Source: Polyporus tsugae (taxonomy: Eukaryota > Basidiomycota > Agaricomycetes > Polyporales > Polyporaceae). From it: a DNA stretch of 64,000 nucleotides. The stretch covers positions 310,001 through 374,000 of the forward strand of contig JAHRBS010000008.1 in assembly GCA_024305745.1 (NCBI GenBank). Reading direction: 5' to 3'. The notes beneath the pieces were generated by a model that worked only from the letters and a program-made list of their open reading frames with translations, ran no database searches and was not told the origin of the DNA. Of this stretch, positions 11,735 to 22,682 are shown one piece after another. The translations under genes were made by a program, and so were the position numbers. The first letter of the stretch is position 1; the number at the start of each line of letters is the position of its first letter.

Positions 11735-12571
11735 ATGGAACGAACGACGAAGAAGGTCCGCTTCGCGAATGTCCCTCCCCGGACACCATCCCCCGCGTCC
11801 TCCTCGAGCGCATCGTTCAGTTCGTCATCTCCGGGTCCTTCCACCCCTCCACAGCTGCTCTCAGCAAATCGTCTTCCGCCGATGGTCGTCCGACCTCCTG
11901 AGTATCCACCATGGCAGCAGCGGTTATCGCCCCCCGTACCGTATCCGCAGAACTACCCTGCATTCGTCATTGCAGCACCGGAGAACGACCCCGTCGTCGA
12001 CCCTCTGTTGGCTGCCCCTCTCTACTCCTCCCATCCTCCACCCTTGCGCTGGGATGTGATGGAGCATCCCAACTCCATCAAGCTGGGCAGCGCCGGTTCA
12101 CCACGAAAGCGCGAGTTGTCGCATGAGGACCTCGCGAGATGCGCAGTGCGTACGAGCGCGAAGGGCAACCCGCTCGTCCTCCGGCGGATAGTCCTCACAT
12201 TCCCCGGACTGCCTCTCGAGATCGAAGTGAACCCCACCGACAGCCCAGTATGGACGGCGACGCCGCTGCCGTACCTCACGGTCGGCGACGTGCTGTACGG
12301 CCTCTACAAGGCGCTGCGGACGTCCGTCGAGCCGCGCGAGTTCGACGGCCTTCAGCCGGGGCACCGCGAGTCGCTGAGTCAGGCGTTCAAGAAGAGGCTG
12401 CGGGGCGACCTCGACAATTACGACAAGAACGTCCACCATGGCATGAGACGGGTCGACTACCTCGGGGAGATGCGCCTGTTCGTCGGGCTACGCCCTGCAG
12501 GGAGTGTGGAGCTGTCTCCCGGGAGGAGGCAGGGAGACGTTTTCGTCGTGCAGCTCGCGCCTGTTCGATAG
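11735..12571 (+). CDS. DUF6699 domain protein (copy 1)
   Basis: An intronless frame of 278 residues. The start at 11735 (MERTTKKVRFANVPP) is the first in-frame ATG after a TATA box and CT-rich tract. The N-terminal 60 residues are Ser/Pro-rich and include SSSSPGPSTPPQLL, a phrase shared with the copy at 45592. The C-terminal 160 residues form the DUF6699 region: LRWDVMEHP, LVLRRIVLTFPGLPLEIEV, PYLTVGDVLYGLYKALR, and the ending RRVDYLGEMRLFVGLRP. DUF6699 is a small domain almost confined to Agaricomycetes and often present in many copies; no biochemical role is known to me. Three further members lie in this window, so local expansion is likely. Cellular location cannot be read from the sequence; there is no signal peptide or membrane segment. 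Confidence 0.85.
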   Translation: MERTTKKVRFANVPPRTPSPASSSSASFSSSSPGPSTPPQLLSANRLPPMVVRPPEYPPWQQRLSPPVPYPQNYPAFVIAAPENDPVVDPLLAAPLYSSHPPPLRWDVMEHPNSIKLGSAGSPRKRELSHEDLARCAVRTSAKGNPLVLRRIVLTFPGLPLEIEVNPTDSPVWTATPLPYLTVGDVLYGLYKALRTSVEPREFDGLQPGHRESLSQAFKKRLRGDLDNYDKNVHHGMRRVDYLGEMRLFVGLRPAGSVELSPGRRQGDVFVVQLAPVR

Positions 12572-13135
12572 CTCCCTCCGCTCCGGTGTTTGACGATTCC
12601 CCAGTGATGACATTGATACCCCACGACGCTAGATTACTGCACTGTATTTTATTGCTGTATATGCATATACCCTGGTCTGCGGACGATTTCCGTACGTGGC
12701 TTAGTGCTATTCCTATTTAGCCACTCCTAACATTAGATAAACTGGAGAACTTGTATATGAGTGTAATTGTATCGGGACTATCGGATAATTTGTCGAGCCA
12801 ATATACACAGCGAGTGGATCTAAATAATTAGAGCCCTTCCGCTGTGTAGTATCCTCCTATATTGCGCAACTGTAGCTTTACCAATACTCGAAGGGCAGTT
12901 CAGAGGCTCAGCCTCCCTAAGATGGACGCATCACCGGCGGTTGTTTGGCAAGAGCCTCTAATCCTAATAGGAACAAACAATGGGCCAAACAAAGGAGTGG
13001 CACTGCGCGCCAAAGTCAGGGAAACTGGACTTTGGACTCGTTCTCCTCTCCAGGTCGGCATTTCACAACCAGTTCGTGCAATTGTTCTGCTCCTGGGTTC
13101 TTTTTTGACGTTGCTCTTGTGTTGGATGGTGAATT
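12572..13135. other. Intergenic, DUF6699 to BUB3
   Basis: AT-rich stretch after 12600 (for example ATTTTATTGCTGTATATGCA at 12646) probably holds the 3' end signals of the DUF6699 gene. The rest should contain the BUB3 promoter, but no TATA box is obvious. No coding frame is recognised. Confidence 0.4.
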
Positions 13136-14711
13136 ATGTCTGGTACGTCTCATTTTTGTGATTTGGGGTCATTAACCGGGCTGAACATATTTCACCGTCC
13201 AGACCAAATCGAACTCGCGTCGCCTCCGTTCGATAGCGTTTCCGGCATTCGATTCTCGCCTACAAATCCTTCACATCTCCTGATATCATCTTGGGATACG
13301 GTACGTCGCGGTCGTCCTTCTGTTGTTGGACGGGAGGGAGGACGGGAGAGCGTCCGGCGCGGAGGGTGCGATTGGAGGCAGGATTGCGGATGGTGCGCTT
13401 ACAGTTTCCTCTTTCCAGACCGTACGCTTTTACGATGTCGCAACAAACGAGCAAAAATCGAAGTACGATCACCGGGCGGCCGTCTTAGCGTGCTGCTTCT
13501 CCGACGCGACCCATGGCTACAGTGGAGGGCTTGACACTTCGGTTCGAGAGTGCGTCCTCCGTCCAAATGTGACCTTCCATGATCCAACCTAATTTGGTCC
13601 CCGCGTAGGTTGGACCTCGAGACCGAGAGGATCAACCATCTGGGCCAACACTCCGACGCCATCTCAAGCATGAACTACTCGCGAGAGCAAAGTGAGCACG
13701 TCTTCCTTTCTACCCTCCCTTCCACTCCTCACGCGTCCATGCCCTGCTGCCGTTTCGTGCAGACGTCCTCATCACGGGCTCCTGGGATAGGACGGTGCGG
13801 TTCTGGGACCCACGCGCGTCGAATCAACAGCAATCCTCGCACGACCTGCCGGAGCGCGTGTACAACATGGACCTCGTGAACCACATCCTCGTCGTCGCGA
13901 TGGCCAGTCGCCTATTCCACATCTACGACATCCGCAAAATGGACTCCCCCGCGCAGACGAGAGAGAGCAGCTTGAAGTTCATGACACGCGCGCTTGCATG
14001 CATGTCGGACGGGCAAGGTATGCTCCAATTTTCCCTATTTCCTCTCCCCCCTCCCTTCCCCCTCCGATTCTCTCGCGACGGTCCTCGCTTCTCCGCGCGA
14101 CAATTCTGTACTGTATGGCGTTTGATCACTCATGTTCCTTGCAGGTTATGCAACGGGCTCGGTGGAAGGGCGCATCGCGGTGGAGTACTTCGACCCAAGT
14201 CCGCAAGCGCAGGAAAAGAAGTACGCGTTCAAGTGCCACCGACAGACGATCGAGGACGTCGACCAGGTATGGCCCGTCAACGCGCTCGCGTTCCACCCCG
14301 TGTAAGCCCCTCCTTTCCCATTTCTCAACCCGGCTTCTCCGCTCCTTTGTGCGGCTTCCGTGACTGATGCGCACACCACAGGTACAACACGTTCGCGTCC
14401 GCGGGCTCCGACGGCACGGTGTCGATCTGGGACCACAAGTCCAAGAAGCGGCTGCGGCAGTACCCCAAGTACCACGCGCCCGTGCCGTCGATCGCGTTCA
14501 ACAACGACGGGACGAAGCTCGCCGTCGGCGTGAGCTACACGTGGGAGGAGGGCGAGGAGGGCGCGAAGACGGCGGAGCGCCCCGCGGTGCTCATCAAGAA
14601 CGTCGGGGAGGAGGTCAAGGTAAGACAGTTTCGCTTGCGTATGCATATGGTCTTCTGAGTGATGGGTTTCTGACCGAGCGCGTTGTGTAGCCAAAGGGAT
14701 GGACTGGTTAG
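13136..14711 (+). CDS. BUB3: Spindle assembly checkpoint protein BUB3 (WD40 propeller)
   Basis: Eight exons, 13136-13142, 13203-13300, 13419-13549, 13609-13691, 13763-14017, 14145-14301, 14382-14619 and 14691-14711, join in phase to 329 residues, the usual BUB3 length. The first exon is only seven bases (ATGTCTG) and the last encodes PKGWTG. WD40 blades are visible as [47 protein letters not shown], and [17 protein letters not shown]. The family hallmark [15 protein letters not shown] followed by KYAFKCHRQ separates it from the close relative RAE1/Gle2. BUB3 binds phosphorylated MELT repeats of the kinetochore scaffold and recruits BUB1 and BUBR1/Mad3. Conservation is high and I see no damage. 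Confidence 0.93.
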
Positions 14712-15293
14712 GGTGTCAATGTCCGCTGGAGTTGTCTGTTGTGCATGTAATGTTTTCCCCGATTGCGCGCAATTGTACGCTGTATCATGCACCTCACCTT
14801 TATCAATGAATCGCGAGCTACGGAGGCTCATACATTATTGCGCTCATCGTCTGGTTTCGGTCTATGAAGCGGGGTTTAACAATCAGTACACATTCAAGAG
14901 GGTTTGTTTGTCAAGTTTGGTGTATGTACATGCTGCGGTGAATTAAAAGAAAAGTCCTTAGGAGTAGGCGTATTGACACTGTGCGTGGACGTAGTACTAG
15001 CGATGAACTTGAAGATGACATGAAGATGATACGAGACAATGGGGAAGAGGGAGGGGGAAGAGGACAGGATGTGCGGCATATGGTAGCAGTGCGAGAGCGA
15101 TACAGACTTATACAGCTAGCAGAGATGCATATGGGAGATTGCGAGAGAGGAGAGCAAGTGAGACATTAAGCAGGGTGCCATGGCAATGAGAACAAGCCAG
15201 GGTATCGTTTGGACAGCATTGGGTATGTGGGTATCATCGTTTGAGGGTATCTTTCTTCATAAAGCGACTGTTCAAAACCTGGGGGCACGTTAC
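14712..15293. other. Intergenic between convergent BUB3 and metacaspase genes
   Basis: BUB3 (plus) and the metacaspase (minus) converge here, so the 580 bases should contain both 3' untranslated regions. AT-rich patches occur around 14760-14960. No coding frame with family resemblance is visible. Confidence 0.4.
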
Positions 15294-17677
15294 TCAGGAA
15301 TGGGAACTGGACATATCTGAACAACGCACCTCAGGCATCATACTTCCGATCTACGCAGAGGGAGATGAGCAATGGACTCGGAAGGGTGCTTCAAGGGCGT
15401 GGAACGGCTGTGCTTACCTGCGGGACAGTCCAGTTGACGCGCTCCAGGACCCGTTTCTTCTTCTTCTTAGTGCTCTTCTCGTTCTCGGCCTTGCGCTGCC
15501 TATTCTTCTTTTCGATTTCCTTGACTTTGGCACAACAGATTTGGCTGCGAGGCACTGGGGTCAGCTATCGTCTGGCCGGAGAAGTGAGGATAGAGACATA
15601 CCCAAGCTTATGCACCAAGTCGTAGTATGTCGGATGGGGGTCGTTGTCTGCCCAACGGTAATGTCGATCAGAAAGGACGGCAATTTCAACACAATTGCGG
15701 GGAAACATACCAAGGATCTCAACCAGGACCTAGCATAGGGTACGGTACGTAAGCGAATAGGATAGAAAAAGATTGATTGTAATCTGAATCACCTTGGTCA
15801 TCGAATAGCCATCACGCCCCTCGTACGCCTCCTCGCGATCATGAGTCGCAGCCAGAGACGTCTTGCCCAGATAGCATAGCATCAGCCAATGGGATCTCCA
15901 CACTCGAGACCCGAACAAACAGTACATACGACGTCGGGTTTCGGCACGTCGCTCTGTATGCAATTGCCCGGGATACAAGCGGTCATCGCACCTATGGCCT
16001 CAGGGGAGGTAGTCCGATACAGGCCCAAGGAGCTCAGCACAGACGCGACAGAGTTCTGGCGAGTCGCGGCCCGCTTCGTCTTCATCCTCTCCGACTGGCC
16101 GCTGGTCTGCCTGATCTGCACGCTGGTCTGTCTGGTTTGCACGCTTGTGCGCCTGGCTGGTTCCGTCTTCTGCGTGTCCGTCCTCGCCGGCTTGTCCGTC
16201 GCGTCCGCACGCTCGGGCGGAGACGAGGCCGAATTCGCTCGCGAAGTCGTGTGTATCGACGCGTGCCCTCTGGTCTCCACTTGGAAGCGTCTCTGTCTGT
16301 CCGCGCTGTCCTGGAGCTGCGTGAGGGCGGTATCGATGCAGGAGACCTTCTCTGAGGACTCGCGCAGGCGCTGATGAATCCTCGTCCCTTCTATGCTGGC
16401 GGCGCGCCCTAGCATGTGGGTGAAGCCCTCAGTCAGACTAGATTGCCCAACGGAGAAAAGAAGTAGAGACGCGGCGCACCTTCGACAGCTATGCGGGGCA
16501 GACCTTGCCCCTCAACGGTCCACTCGGACCCAGGCACGACTGGCAGATATAATATGTCAGTAGCCTTCATTGGGTTGCAAGCGGTGCACCATACCATTCG
16601 CATTCTTCCTTTCTGAGAGTTCCACCATACAGATTAAGCACTTGAGTGTGGAAGGACGATAGAGTCAACAACTCACCGATGCCCATCCACTTGGATTTCT
16701 GTTTGCTCGGGGCCCGACAGAGGAACGGGTGATAGACCTCATTGCATAGGTAGTGATCCAAGTCGAGAAGCGTCCCGGAATGGCATGAGTCGAACACGGC
16801 AGTGAGCTTGGATGCGATGGGCAGGCGGTCGACCAGCAACTCCCGAAGATCCTAGATTGGTGGTCCGTTTGAGCAAGAAGCAGGCGACAAGCAGTGCTGT
16901 AGTACGATGCATGATACTGACGTTGTCTACGATGAGCCTTGCGGCATTCTCCGGCTCTACATAGCCCACATGATCCACGGGAACCAGCACTACGAGGAGA
17001 TGAGCACACGCACAGTGCGGATGGAGATGGTAGGTAAAGGAGTACCTTCGTTCATGCCGTCGTCCTCGTTGGCATCCTCCGTTTCAATCTGGCCGGTGTG
17101 TCCAGTGTCTAATGTAATAAAGCAATCAACACAGTAAAAGGGCCTCAAGAGGAACATCAACGTACAATAGAACACCAGCTCGTCACCCGCATTGACACCG
17201 TCGACAAAGTTGGCGATCTCCCGCAGCTGCGAAACTTGGGAGTCAGGATCGCCCTATACAGTGCCAGGATTTCAAGAACCCACGATGTTCTTGTTCGTCG
17301 GCGAGAACCAGAGATCGCCGCCATCATCGAGCATCATCACGATGTCCTTCGCACGGAAACCATACTTGCCTGCAAGAAGGAAGATCCCATGAGATCCAGC
17401 CCAATGCGATAAGGAACGCATATAGAGATCAAGAATACCCACGTATGAGTAAATCTCTCCATAACTTCGCATCCCGGTGCGTGTTGGCGAGCTCGCCCCC
17501 GGTCCCGGCATACCGTATGCCGATAATCAAGGCCTTCTTCTGGAGCTTAATCACAGGTTGCTCCTGTGGGTCAGCGTTCACGCAATGACATCGAGTGGCG
17601 AATCGACGAAGGATGGGTTGCGGCTGGAGGCGGTTGAGGGGTGCAGTGAAGCGGCGGAAGATGGGGATCTTGTGCAT
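15294..17677 (-). CDS. Class I metacaspase, 13 exons (copy 1)
   Basis: Exons, from the 5' end: 17443-17677, 17284-17369, 17166-17253, 17046-17108, 16922-16989, 16677-16851, 16480-16539, 15930-16408, 15793-15861, 15711-15729, 15602-15647, 15418-15544 and 15294-15350. They join in phase to 523 residues. Metacaspases are Arg/Lys-specific, calcium-dependent cysteine peptidases of the caspase fold, linked in fungi to stress responses and cell death. The p20 core begins KKALIIGIRYAG. The catalytic His lies in FYYTGHTGQ, assembled across an intron, and the catalytic Cys in VFDSCHSGTLLDLDHY. A long, Arg/Thr/Gln-rich linker with three TSVQ/TSGQ repeats separates p20 from the p10-like end, which reads PDVTSLAATHDREEAYEGRDG then SMTKVLVEIL and NDPHPTYYDL. 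The catalytic dyad is intact. The C-terminal exons are shorter and less certain. Confidence 0.85.
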
Positions 17678-17789
17678 ATCACGACGGAGAATGGTAGTCT
17701 CTTCGAAGATCTCACTCCTCGGTCCACGCCCTGCTACGCAGATTGTGGGGGATGGGAGACGAACGAGGGAGAGGGCGAGCGATCCCGAC

Positions 17790-17799
17790 CCTTTTATAC
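17790..17799 (-). promoter_or_regulatory. TATA box of metacaspase copy 1
   Basis: On the minus strand GTATAAAAG reads just upstream of the metacaspase, about 115 bases before its ATG at 17677. Distance and sequence fit a fungal TATA element. Confidence 0.45.
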
Positions 17800-19523
17800 G
17801 ACCGGGCTAAGCCTGTGCCACAGCTATGTGACTCGGTCAGCACAGGCTAAGGCCTTGAGGAACTTTCTGTGACCGGGGAACAGGCATAGCATCTGCGTGT
17901 CCAACGGCGCCGGTAACGTTAAGAGAATACTATGTGGAAGTCGGCTATACTACTAAGGAACGTTGTCAACACGTGGGTGCTCGGAATTGTTCACGTACCG
18001 GTGATTCATGCGACATACTCTGCGGCAGGAGATGTGCCTTGACAGAACAATAAACTGTTTCGTGAAGGCATCCTCAAACCTCTGCTGCGGTGGTCAAGCA
18101 TCTACTAGGAGAAACATACTTCAGCTATTGCATGGATCCACTCGAGGCAATGACCTACAGGCTACAAGCAGTGTGATGCCTCCTTGGTGATTGACAGCGA
18201 GGCGGGGTGGGAAATGTGGCACGAGGCCGGAAAACGAAGAACGCCTGGACAGCGGACGCCTGGCCCTGAGCGTTAGCCTGAGCGTCGACACGATCCACGC
18301 TAAGTATCCGTGTCGCGATAGCTAATACCCTGGCACGCCATGGGGTTGTTCACTGGGCATGGTCATCGGAGTGAGGGGCAGATAACCCCCTGAACTCCAT
18401 GGTTGGAGGAATTATCAGATAAGCGTGGCATACGAGAAGCCATGTCTTGCGACGAACTGCAAAGCGAATATCTATACCACGGGAAAAGGAGAACACAACC
18501 TGATTAATGCAAGCCTCAGGGGATGGAAGAGGCCAGAGCGGTCTAACCAAAGAGATTCTGCAATCAGCACATTTCGCAATGGGGACAAGATGGCACTCAA
18601 CTACTCTTTGAAAAGCGATGCTCTGCCGTTTGAGATGCCACCGTCTCAGATTCCAGGAGGCTTACTAGCGGAGCTGTGCAGAGCGGGAAAATAACCTCAT
18701 TGGATAGAGCCAAACAAACCACAAATGGAACACGTCGGCTTCTGTGTCACAAGGCTGTTCGTGAAGTCAACTGGGTGGACACTAAGACCCCGGTCGACAG
18801 ATGCGTACTTAGAGCAGTATGCAAACCTGGGCTTGGCCTGCCATTGGGGTTATTCATGGGGCGTCAACGCGTCAACACTGCGATATGTGGTCTGACAGAA
18901 CGTGTTTCACGCACATAACTGGTTTACAGCTGACATGCAAGGGGTTAGATCTTCGATCAAGGACGATGCGGCGCTGTGGCAATGACCGTCGAGGGTCTGG
19001 CAATGACTTGGCTCGATTACGCCCTGAGAACGATTATTCGATCAGCAGAAGTCTCTTATGATTGAACGGAACTTTCGTACCTCCCAACAAGTTGCGCGCC
19101 AATACTGCCAGGCTATCAGAGTCTACCGCTCCAGTGGAGAATTTCCACAGCCCACGAACATCATCCCAAGGTGGTGATAGCGAAGCCCCAGGATGTCGTC
19201 AAACGGCGTAGACGATTGCATCGAAAGGCCGAACGCCGCACCACGTATGTCCTGGGAGCCGTTTTCCTCTGAAGCTCAGTACGCATGTACCAGCGCCGTG
19301 CCATGGCCAGGGGCGACCACGCTGAAGTCTGTACGTATTCGCAAGCGGTACGTACTACAGGGACTTCAATTGCTCCACGAGTCCGTCATATCCAAAGATA
19401 TAAAGGGCGTGCATATGTCCAGGTGAGCAGAATCATGCCAGGTCGATATGTTTTATAGAAAGCGATGGAGGACGAGTACCAAGTACTTACTAGTACTTAC
19501 TGCTCGAGAGAGCGTCCGTGATA
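17800..19523. other. Intergenic, metacaspase to accessory element, no gene recognised
   Basis: About 1.7 kb with only short chance frames. Near its right edge (19485-19500) the sequence AGTACTTACTAGTACTTACT contains a short tandem repeat immediately before the candidate left end of the accessory element. Confidence 0.4.
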
Positions 19524-19734
19524 TGGTGAATATCCGGTTATCTGTCAGATAACGGGAGAATGATCGGTCGAGACTGGCCGCTCGGCCGCTCGGCACGATC
19601 TGGGCGTCTATTCCGATCCAACGAGATCGGGCAGGTGGCGACGTAGTTCGCATGCGAATTGGACGCGATCGACTTTGTTCTTCACCGACTGTATGATTGA
19701 TTGTCCTCAGTCTTCAGAACTCTGTCGGCTCTTG

Positions 19735-19764
19735 GCCTATGTGGGGTTGTCTCCCCTCACAGGC
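19735..19764 (+). repeat. Hairpin repeat 1
   Basis: Arms GCCTATGTGGGG and CCCCTCACAGGC pair around the loop TTGTCT (8 or more pairs with mismatches in the middle). Member of the TTNYYT-loop hairpin family of this block. Confidence 0.6.
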
Positions 19765-19794
19765 CGGCTTCTCACCCTTTCCCTTAACACCGTG

Positions 19795-19824
19795 CTCTGT
19801 GTTGGGTTATCTCCCACTGCAGAC
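19795..19824 (+). repeat. Hairpin repeat 2
   Basis: Arms CTCTGTGTTGGG and CCCACTGCAGAC around the loop TTATCT. Same orientation as repeats 1 and 3, forming a left-hand cluster. Confidence 0.6.
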
Positions 19825-19928
19825 AGCCATTTCCCCGGATTCTGCACAACGACCAACGCCTCATTCGCCCGACCAGCATCTTTTTGCAGCCATCCTTCCC
19901 ACCTTCCGCTTGCAAGCTCCTGGTTGCT

Positions 19929-19958
19929 GTCTGCATTGGGTTACTTCCCGCTACAGAC
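19929..19958 (+). repeat. Hairpin repeat 3
   Basis: Arms GTCTGCATTGGG and CCCGCTACAGAC around the loop TTACTT. It has outer pairs GTCTG/CAGAC and inner pairs GGG/CCC. Confidence 0.65.
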
Positions 19959-20066
19959 ACTACTCGATTTCCCCTTGCTTTCGACTGGTCTGGGCCGCAT
20001 CCCCTTCCACATCCGTCTCAGTATCTGCATCGTGTACCAGCCATCCTGTGAATCCCTCCTGTCGTC

Positions 20067-22421
20067 ATGCTCTCCATCCAAGTAATCTTCACGCTGCTCC
20101 AAGCAACTGACGGCCTGGCCGAGAGTGTCACGTTGCAATCTCTCTGCGACTTTATCCACTCTACCGCTTGCTTGCGTGACGTCATCATCCACAACCAGCC
20201 AACCACTGTCTCTCCGGAGTGTATTCCAGATGGCTTGCCGTCTGGAATCAAGAATTTCCTTGCGACACGCCTCAAGCTATCGGTACTCCATATCCGCGGT
20301 CTCTGGAAGGCACTACGTATAGTCATCTGGGCTACGCGCGAGCCATTGGCGCGGGACATTCTGCCTCGGTTCCAGGATGATGTTGGGGAAAGCTATCGGC
20401 TTGGTACATTTTCTTGCCCATTTCAATTCCGTATGTGATGATTTGTTGAACATGCCCCACTGTAGCCAGACATATGCTGTATCCCCCATTACATATATGC
20501 GACCGGCAGTTCTGCCCCCAGCCGTCATTTCTGCGCCACAAGGATGCACCCACCAAGGTTGTTCTGTTCACCATGGAGCATGGAGTTTGTGATGCTTGAT
20601 CAACCCATTTATACTGCTACGGTAGGTTCATCCTACCTGAGTTTTTTTGCTGTATCTAACACAGTTCGGCCAGCATGCAACATGAACTACCACCACGAGT
20701 ACGCTGTCCACGATGGGGTGAGGGACTATTATGCCGGTTTGCCAGAGGCGATCCAGGTGGCGGAACATATCTTTGTGGAGCGCGCAGTGCTCGAACATTT
20801 CCTCACTCTTACCCTCTTGTCATGGACATCTGCCACCAATGTAGCACATATTTATCACCAGTCCCTTTCCCGTCTGGCACCTGAACAACAACGCATCCCC
20901 AGTTATTAGCTGCACACTGAGCAGGTCTGGGATGGGTTTGTGATTAATGCCCTCCTGAAGGATGCGATGCACCGGAAGTACGTCCTGCAAGTGCCACACA
21001 CCGGTGAACAGAAGGATCGCTTTACAGATGCAATGCGCGCTTGCAATGAGTATATCAGGCGGTGTGGACAGCCCGAGTTTATGCACTGGTGCAGAAAGTG
21101 TGTACGTTGGTTTGACGGTCCCGATGATGAGCCTGCCGGTATGTTGCCCACAACCTTGATAACTTATTGTTATTGACCAGCTCTGATTGCAGAGTACATT
21201 GATGCTGTTGTTATTGATGGCATTGATATGGGCCGTCCATGTTGCGGGGTTCGGCACTGCACCAGAGAGCTTAAGTCGACGCAAGACCAGTTCTGCCCGG
21301 CTCATTGGGGCCTGAAAGAAATCTGCGTTATCGAGGGTTGTAGCACAATGCGAGTCCCAGGTTTCAAGACATGCAGCGATCAAAATCACCGGACACTAGA
21401 AGAGTGGTACTGTCTTCATGATAAGGCCTGCTTCACTCTCCACCAATGTCTACAGCATGCACGTGTTTCTCACCTAAATGATGCTGTTGTGCCGAATGCC
21501 CTAGTGGATGAGGTGTTCGAGGTCGCTCTGGATGATACTGGTTCTGCTTTATTACCTGGTTCATTGTCCACATCTGATACGGTCCTCGTATCAGAAGGAC
21601 AGTCTGCATCAGCTGCATCGGGGCCCATATCTCTTCCATCTGTCCAGTCTATATCTGTTCCATCTGCACAGTCTGCTGTCGCTCCGTCCGTGGGACCTAC
21701 ATCCACAATATCAACCTCAACCCAGGCGGTCCCCGAGCACGCTGTACCTGTCTCCGCCGCGGCCCCATCTGTGCCATGCCCAGATAAGCCATCCACAGGC
21801 AACCAACGCCTGCGCGCCACATTTGGCTGTCGACGCACACATAATGAAGAGATCATTACCCAGCCTTGCAGAGTGATTCTATTGCGCGAGACATTTTATG
21901 GATCTGAAACGGTGCCTCAGATATTAGTAAGTTGCAGCTCTCGTTGGTCGTATTTTATGAGCTGACCGGCTACTATGCACCAGGCAATGATCAATTCAAG
22001 GCTTGCAGTGTGTGACTTTCTCCCTTCGTACATTATATTCAACAATGGGTGCACATTGTATTCTCATTCAGTCGTGAGTGGAGATACACTTCATCAGAAG
22101 GTTGCTCTGCCTGTCGATGTCTTTCATTGGCAGACAAAGCATAAACAGAGTGACAATGTGTGCTTATTCCATTGTAATCCTTACAAATACCTAGATCTTC
22201 GGACCAAGGATGACAGTAGTTGGGTTTTCAATTCTTCAATAGCAGAACAAACCAATGTTTGGCTCGGAGGCTATCATGCTATACTTCGCGAGATGCACGC
22301 TGTATTGTACGATTTTTTCCTGGACGAGATCATTATGGAGAAGAACAAAATTACTGTAGCCAAGCTTGATGCACAAGGGTGGGGTCCTGGGTATCGGGTT
22401 GTTACAATACCAACTGTATAG
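20067..22421 (+). pseudogene. KDZ-related transposase gene with CxC5/CxC6 Cys clusters, two in-frame stops
   Basis: Exons 20067-20403, 20466-20621, 20665-21138, 21193-21926 and 21984-22421 join in phase over 712 codons, but TGA at 20597-20599 and TAG at 20907-20909 interrupt them. The order is an N-terminal helical part (MLSIQVIFTLLQ), a CxC5-like cluster (YPPLHICDRQFC, then STHLYC and NYHHEYAV), a CxC6-like cluster (GRPCCGVRHCTREL, FCPAHWGLKEICVIEGC, EWYCLHDKACF), a Ser/Pro-rich spacer, and a C-terminal region ending SSIAEQTNVWLGGYHAILREM and YDFFLDEIIMEKN. From memory, these zinc-binding clusters are known from proteins associated with Kyakuja-Dileera-Zisupton transposases of mushrooms. Where relatives have a D-N-N-C motif, this copy reads IIFNNGC, so an acidic residue seems lost. 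Both stops could arise by C-to-T changes (TGG to TGA, CAG to TAG). It is probably inactive. Confidence 0.75.
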
Positions 22422-22682
22422 ATCACGTACTATTTGTGGAACAAGAATTCATAATGAGTTTGTGGACCTCATAATCATACATGCTACAGTGATGGGGGGT
22501 TGGATCTCCAGTTACATCTCTGGATTCTAAAGTGTTGGATGGGGTACACGAAGTTCCTGTTCAAGAAAAGTGACACTAGCTAAGTCCACAACATCCCGGA
22601 AATGATGACAAAGTTTGTGGCATTTCAGACCATCCTTTCACTTCTTTGCTATCCTCGGTTCAGTGTCATTTGCCCATATCTG

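Noticed and set aside
19675..20110. Two overlapping frames of about 136 codons with repeated 'GYFPLQT'-like phrases
   Set aside because: The phrases are the translation of hairpin repeats 1-3; the real coding start of the neighbouring gene is 20067.
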